28,813 nt of DNA from a virus. Positions 24,761-28,813 of this stretch are shown here, piece after piece. The stretch is from IMG/VR virus record IMGVR_UViG_3300028666_000092, positions 1-28,813 of that record. One strand, written 5' to 3'. Within the stretch, counting starts at the first letter, position 1. Each line of letters opens with the position of its first letter. A program made the position numbers and the translations under genes. The notes below the pieces were generated by a model. That model searched no databases. It was not told where the DNA came from and was given only the letters and a program-made list of their open reading frames with translations.

Positions 24761-25100
24761 TTTGGCGGGTCGGGCTTGCGGCCCAACTCTAGCTGGCAAT
24801 CGATCAGCCCCATACCCGAAATTTCTGTCGGCTCCTATGCATCGAAGCTCGGGTTGTTTAGTCTCTTTTTGCTAGTATCCCAACGGTTAGCGTGCAACCA
24901 CGCCGCCGCCAAAAATGAATTAATGGGCCGGGCTTGATACCGGCTGGGCTACGATAAGATTCATTAAGTGCCACTTCGCGTACAGATCGCTACTGAGCAC
25001 GCCCCGAAAATATACATCGTCCGTAACTCATGTTATTTTCTGCGTGTCCTTACGCCAGCCCTTCCTAGAATAGATATCTAGGCGCTAGCTCCACGCTGCC
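24761..25100 (-). ncRNA. Candidate structured non-coding RNA (about 340 nt)
   Basis: The only long gap (24744-25108) in the minus operon; it is GC-richer than its surroundings and has no good ORF. Paired segments (plus coordinates): 24761-24768/24906-24913 (8 bp, closing a branched domain); inside it 24769-24775/24781-24787, 24814-24819/24849-24854 with inner 24831-24835/24844-24848, and hairpin 24890-24894/24899-24903. Next to it are 24914-24920/24959-24965 with inner 24927-24931/24940-24944, then 24968-24971/24997-25000, 25022-25026/25050-25054, 25064-25069/25077-25082 and outer 25054-25059/25084-25089. Three stems have pairs that are G-U only on the minus strand and C-A mismatches on the plus, so the RNA should be read from the minus strand. 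No tRNA, tmRNA or RNase P consensus matches. Confidence 0.65.
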
Positions 25101-25108
25101 GTTAAATT

Positions 25109-26146
25109 TTAAAATAATTTCTTATACCAGGGCTTCTTGGCAGCTTCTTTCTCGGCTGCTTGCCTGGTATATTCTAATAATTCCTGTTTAGCTTCTTCTC
25201 GCCATTTCTCTCTAGCAGTAGCAGCTTCAGTACGAAGACGCTTAATTTCCGCCTGATCTTCCTGAGCCATCTTCTCTCGGAAATTGGACATATTCACATT
25301 ATGCAAGCGATCTTCACGTTCTTTAATTTCAGCCTTAATGCGTTCCAAGTACTCTGGAGTTAAATCTTCAACAGAAGAAGTCTCATAGGTCTCGTCTTTC
25401 TGTTTCAATTCATCAACAAACTTACTTAAGGTGAGATCGCAATATTCATCAACCCAATCGGCGATGAAATATAAGCGTTGGTCATCATAATTGAACTTAC
25501 CAAAAAGAATGGGGTCCTTTTCTCGAATCTTTTCCTTAGTGCTCTTTACCTTCTCATTGCTATAATCTAAAGAGAGGACGTAAAGTTCATCAAACAACCC
25601 TTTCGTTTGAACTTCCTTAACCTTCTTTTGAATCTTTGCTGGCAAGGCGCGTGGGAATTCTGCTAACTTATCGAATCGCACTGGATTATTATAACTTTTT
25701 TCATTCTCTGTAACCTGGTACCGAAACTTATCCACGTCCGCCTGATTCACATAAACATCGTAACCGCAAGCTGCTGCTTCAGATTCGCGAACCGCAACTA
25801 CAAGAAGTTTAGAAAAAGTTTCATAGGCCGCATTCTGTCCCACTTCTTTGGTACTATTCACCAACGCTTGCAGCTTTTGTAAGCGCACCTTAAGTTTCTT
25901 AACCTGAGTCTTCGTTAGCTTTGACTTAACATAGCTAAAGTAAAGCTTAGGCCCAATGCGCTTTCTTTTACTGGTTCCTTGCGTTTCACCCTGCAAAGCA
26001 AAGCTGTGTGGATTGGAATATTGATATACTAGACCAGTTCCATCCGTGATGATAGCCTGTTGGGATATTGCGGTACTACCACTGTGGAATCCACCAATTA
26101 CAAGATGGTCAGAATTGGCAGAAAGCGTTACATTGTTATAGCTCAT
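25109..26146 (-). CDS. Hypothetical 345-aa protein
   Basis: ATG 26146 with AAGGAG 6 nt upstream. The N-terminal ~60 residues are beta-like ('NVTLSANSDHLVIGG'), then a basic region 'SKRKRIGPK' and helices; the C-terminal ~90 residues are a long charged coiled coil ('REKMAQEDQAEIKRL' and onward) ending KKPWYKKLF. No catalytic motif recognised. It follows the recombinase by 2 nt and precedes the structured RNA. It could be a structural or DNA-associated protein made with the replication proteins. Unknown. Confidence 0.68.
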   Translation of the reverse strand: MSYNNVTLSANSDHLVIGGFHSGSTAISQQAIITDGTGLVYQYSNPHSFALQGETQGTSKRKRIGPKLYFSYVKSKLTKTQVKKLKVRLQKLQALVNSTKEVGQNAAYETFSKLLVVAVRESEAAACGYDVYVNQADVDKFRYQVTENEKSYNNPVRFDKLAEFPRALPAKIQKKVKEVQTKGLFDELYVLSLDYSNEKVKSTKEKIREKDPILFGKFNYDDQRLYFIADWVDEYCDLTLSKFVDELKQKDETYETSSVEDLTPEYLERIKAEIKEREDRLHNVNMSNFREKMAQEDQAEIKRLRTEAATAREKWREEAKQELLEYTRQAAEKEAAKKPWYKKLF

Positions 26147-26148
26147 AA

Positions 26149-27219
26149 TTACTCCTTGGCGTCCAATTTCTTAACATCTTCCAGGATTTGCGCGGCGAGC
26201 TTTGGGTTATCCCTAATAGCTAGAGCGCATTCCTTCTTCCCGACCCATTTCTGATCGCCATAAGTGTAGGTGCGTCCTTCAAGTTTGATAACCCCAACGC
26301 CCTTGCCTAGGAAGAAAATCTCTTCGTGTTGGTTGATAATACCCTTAGCATAATCCAAAGTAAAGACCCCGGCACGCCCTTGCGGCCCTATGGAGTTGGC
26401 TTCACATTTAACATATACCTTATGGCCGGTCAGTAGGCTATTGTCACGAGCATCCTTGGCACCTTCGTCTTCAAAGGTCTTTCCCTCGATATCAATCTTA
26501 TCTTCAGCAGAACCGGCCCTCTTAAGGGATATGAAATACTCGAAGGTATGCTTTACAAGCCAACTTTCAGCCATTTGTGTATCGGGACCACCTGGAGTAG
26601 CCTTTTGATTAGCACGAATCTGGCTGGTACCAATCAACAGAATCTTGTTTCGTTTACAAAAAGGAACCAACTTGTCCAGTCCAGTCTGAATTGTCAGCGC
26701 ATGATCGCCACGCAGATGGTCTTCTACAGAATCGGCATCGCGACGTTTGATGCCTTGAATATTAGTCAAAGAATCAATGATAATCATACGTAACGGCATC
26801 CCATCTTGAACCATTGGCTCAATATCCTTACGAATTCTATCAAAAATCTCTACTGGATCTTTGGTATCGTAGATGACCATGCGATCCTTATCAATACCCG
26901 GAAAGACGCCGTGCTGGAGTGCTCCGCGAAGCTCAGTGTTAAAATAGATAGCAATGCCATTGGGGTCATTTTTCTGCATCTCAAGAATCATAGCGTAGCA
27001 ACTGAGAGACTTACCAGCTTTCTGTTCCGAAAGAAGTAGAATGGAGGAATTCTTTGGAGCACCATTGCTCTTATTGGCAAATACCCAATTAAAATATGGA
27101 CTTGGAGTGTATAGACAATTTTCCTTAGCGAAGGAATCATATTCATAATCCACCGCATCATCATACGCCTTAAGTTGCTTTAACCACGGATTACCTTTTG
27201 ACTTCTTTTCTTCAGACAT
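26149..27219 (-). CDS. RecA/UvsX-like recombinase
   Basis: 356 aa; ATG shares one base with the upstream stop (TAATG). RecA-type motifs: Walker A 'SEQKAGKS' (64-71), 'YFNTE' with the catalytic Glu (E96), Walker B 'MIIIDSLTN' (145-153) and 'LLIGTSQIRAN' (194-204, Q200) equivalent to the L2-adjacent sensor. Length and order resemble phage UvsX-like proteins rather than bacterial RecA (no RecA C-terminal domain visible). It would form filaments on ssDNA for strand exchange and replication restart, with the upstream SSB. The C-terminus has an acidic/basic tail. Confidence 0.85.
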   Translation of the reverse strand: MSEEKKSKGNPWLKQLKAYDDAVDYEYDSFAKENCLYTPSPYFNWVFANKSNGAPKNSSILLLSEQKAGKSLSCYAMILEMQKNDPNGIAIYFNTELRGALQHGVFPGIDKDRMVIYDTKDPVEIFDRIRKDIEPMVQDGMPLRMIIIDSLTNIQGIKRRDADSVEDHLRGDHALTIQTGLDKLVPFCKRNKILLIGTSQIRANQKATPGGPDTQMAESWLVKHTFEYFISLKRAGSAEDKIDIEGKTFEDEGAKDARDNSLLTGHKVYVKCEANSIGPQGRAGVFTLDYAKGIINQHEEIFFLGKGVGVIKLEGRTYTYGDQKWVGKKECALAIRDNPKLAAQILEDVKKLDAKE

Positions 27220-27758
27220 TACTTTTCTCCGATAGTGGGGCGAATATTTTGATATGGAACGCCGCTTTTAGAAATGAGATACATCTTTTGTCTCATATAT
27301 TTGCACACGTTCTCTACCACTTTAATCTTGCCTTCAAAATTGCTACTCAGTGCCTTAAGCTGTCCCACTCTATCCAAAGCGGCTAAATAATCCGCATCTT
27401 TAATTAGAAAGGCATCTCTAAGGTCCGCATTATCTTGGTACTTGGGCTTACCCTGCATGTGCTCAGCGTAAGTGCCAAGAATAACGTTAGCCTTGGCTTC
27501 TCGTAAGGCCTTCTCTGCCAGAGTCAGTTGATAACCGATTGTAGATAGGTGATTTTTAAGAACACGATATGATTCGTTAAAGGCATGCTCAAGATCTGCA
27601 TAACTAGCCGGACTTACAGTCTTAGCTTCGATATATCGATTCTCGGCCTCCCTAACCTTGCCCATTTGCAAAGAAAACGCTGGAGATTTACCAAAAGCAG
27701 GGATCTCCAGCGCATGATTATCGGGAAGGGATGTCAAATTAATCGTCTCGTCACCCAT
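27219..27758 (-). CDS. Hypothetical helical protein between SSB and recombinase
   Basis: 179 aa, about 8 nt after the SSB stop. Helical throughout with heptad-like charge ('ALREAKANVILGTYAEHMQ', 'ADYLAALDRVGQLKALSSNF'). No catalytic motif. In T4, a mediator (UvsY) loads UvsX onto gp32-coated DNA. The position between the two, plus the size and helical nature, make a UvsY analogue a reasonable idea, but I see no clear sequence signature. Otherwise unknown. Confidence 0.65.
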   Translation of the reverse strand: MGDETINLTSLPDNHALEIPAFGKSPAFSLQMGKVREAENRYIEAKTVSPASYADLEHAFNESYRVLKNHLSTIGYQLTLAEKALREAKANVILGTYAEHMQGKPKYQDNADLRDAFLIKDADYLAALDRVGQLKALSSNFEGKIKVVENVCKYMRQKMYLISKSGVPYQNIRPTIGEK

Positions 27759-27766
27759 GAGCCACT

Positions 27767-28813
27767 TTACAGCTTAAGCAAAGCTAGAAATTCTGCATCG
27801 CTCATTTCTGATGCTCGCTGAGCGGTGGTTAGAGGCACTCCGGCCCCAGCATTGCTTCCATGCTGAACCGGCGGTTGAGTCAAAGTAGAAATTGGCGCGC
27901 TGAACTGTACAGACTGGTTAGCCATGGCAGGAGCGGGCGCTTGCACTGTAGTCACCACGGGAGCTGATGTCTGTGTCACCGATGCCACCGGTACTGGGGT
28001 TTGAAGAACCACCGCAGATGGGGTGGGAGTGGCCACCAAAGTAGGCTGAGACGCCGTCACAACCTCATCTTCCTCAACTCCACTCTCATCAGTCTCGGTA
28101 TCCTGATTAGACTTAGAGTCGAGAATTTCATCTACTGCTTTCTCACCTTCCTGTACAATTCGAGCCACTTCTTCGGAGGTGGGCTTGGCAAATAGATTGG
28201 CTAGATTTGCTGCCTCCCTGTACTCATATACGGGGTTGCCATTCGCATCCGTTCCCTTAAGAACACAACAGCGACGCGCAATATCGTCAGTAATAGGATG
28301 AACTACATCTCGCTCTACATCACCGACACCCGTTACGTGTAGCTTCTCCTTATATACAGAAGCTGAATAAACTGTATCCATAGCAGTTCCAGAACGATGG
28401 AAAACAAAGAAACGACCGGTCATCGGATCAAGAGGATCTACACCGCTATCGCGCAATTTCTTGATTTCAGCATCAAGAGCCAGCTTACAACGATGTCGAA
28501 TCTTAAGAATTCCAATGTTGCCTTGAAGATCGATGACATTAAGATAATGATTCTTATCTAAATTATATCGAGACTTCTTACCGCCAACCAGTTCTTGCAG
28601 CTTAGCAACCATTTCTTGGTTTTTAGCTGCCTTAGCTTCACCCAATCGTGCAGTTACTTTCTCAATAAATTCAAGAGCGGCATCAGGAGATTCAACCATC
28701 TTGGTCTTATTATTCTTGATAAGAGGACTTTGGAACGTGCGCATCTTTCCTGCAGAATTCTTATAGCCGTAATGAATTTGATAATAAGCGCTCCAACGCC
28801 CATCTTCGCTCAA
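27767..28813 (-). CDS. gp32-like single-stranded DNA-binding protein, 5' partial
   Basis: 348 codons within the window; the frame is open to the edge, so the true start lies outside. Residues ~83-170 ('HYLNVIDLQGNIGILKIRHR' and 'MTGRFFVFHRSG') resemble the gp32-type OB-fold core with Tyr/Phe/Arg-rich DNA-contact strands. An acidic stretch follows (~232-248), then a long low-complexity Pro/Thr/Val/Gln linker (~250-320) and a short terminal helix 'MSDAEFLALLKL'. The tail would be the protein-docking segment that in other SSBs recruits helicase, recombinase or polymerase. It is the first operon gene visible here. The assignment is by pattern and position next to the recombinase. Confidence 0.72.
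   Translation of the reverse strand: MSEDGRWSAYYQIHYGYKNSAGKMRTFQSPLIKNNKTKMVESPDAALEFIEKVTARLGEAKAAKNQEMVAKLQELVGGKKSRYNLDKNHYLNVIDLQGNIGILKIRHRCKLALDAEIKKLRDSGVDPLDPMTGRFFVFHRSGTAMDTVYSASVYKEKLHVTGVGDVERDVVHPITDDIARRCCVLKGTDANGNPVYEYREAANLANLFAKPTSEEVARIVQEGEKAVDEILDSKSNQDTETDESGVEEDEVVTASQPTLVATPTPSAVVLQTPVPVASVTQTSAPVVTTVQAPAPAMANQSVQFSAPISTLTQPPVQHGSNAGAGVPLTTAQRASEMSDAEFLALLKL

Noticed and set aside
24744-25108. tmRNA, tRNA or RNase P RNA in the structured gap
   Set aside because: A short GGGGCTGAT and an ACAGAAA look suggestive, but there is no TTCGA T-arm with paired stem, no acceptor stem with CCA, and no GAGGAAAGTC element in the right order.
24744-25108. Group I intron
   Set aside because: A GAGACTAAA resembles the intron core, but I find no matching P7 partner and the flanking genes are complete and unrelated, so nothing is split.

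Overview
The window is part of the genome of a large tailed double-stranded DNA bacteriophage, most probably a contractile-tailed (myovirus-type) phage. The evidence is a baseplate-wedge/tail-fibre block next to a phage replication-recombination block (gp32-like SSB, RecA/UvsX-like recombinase, DnaB-like helicase, AEP-type primase), very tight gene packing (most junctions overlap by 1, 4, 8, 11 or 14 nt), and no rRNA, tRNA or host housekeeping genes. The host cannot be named from the sequence.

Layout. (1) 2-5795, plus strand: two large baseplate proteins built from repeated beta-rich modules and a small tail-tube-like protein. (2) 5792-8948, minus strand: an island inside the plus-strand morphogenesis region with a coiled-coil zinc-ribbon protein, a lytic transglycosylase, a small membrane/Zn protein, an unknown protein, a DEDDh exonuclease, a metallophosphoesterase and an HNH endonuclease. 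(3) 9057-16785, plus strand: three long tail fibre proteins and a 39-aa membrane peptide. The first fibre carries two complete DUF3494 ('ice-binding-like') domains and a short collagen-like segment. (4) 28813-16782, minus strand: the replication/recombination operon, read from SSB through an unknown helical protein, RecA-like recombinase, an unknown 345-aa protein, a structured non-coding region, a possible sigma-like protein, DnaB-like helicase, small proteins and primase, to a ClpP-like protease, a CYTH (triphosphate tunnel) protein and an AAA ATPase.

How they work together: SSB, recombinase and the protein between them probably form the recombination/replication core, with the helicase and primase acting at the fork. 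ClpP-like protease, CYTH protein and AAA ATPase sit together and may handle protein turnover and nucleotide or RNA-end chemistry, but this is inferred from position. The fibres and baseplate exchange modules and form the host-attachment apparatus.

The most unusual items are a roughly 340-nt, stem-rich intergenic region (24761-25100), which I read as a minus-strand structured RNA; the duplicated DUF3494 domains in a tail fibre; the CYTH protein; a small gene broken by a one-base frameshift in a homopolymer (21393-21627); and two tiny membrane-protein genes (16666-16785 and 20561-20740).
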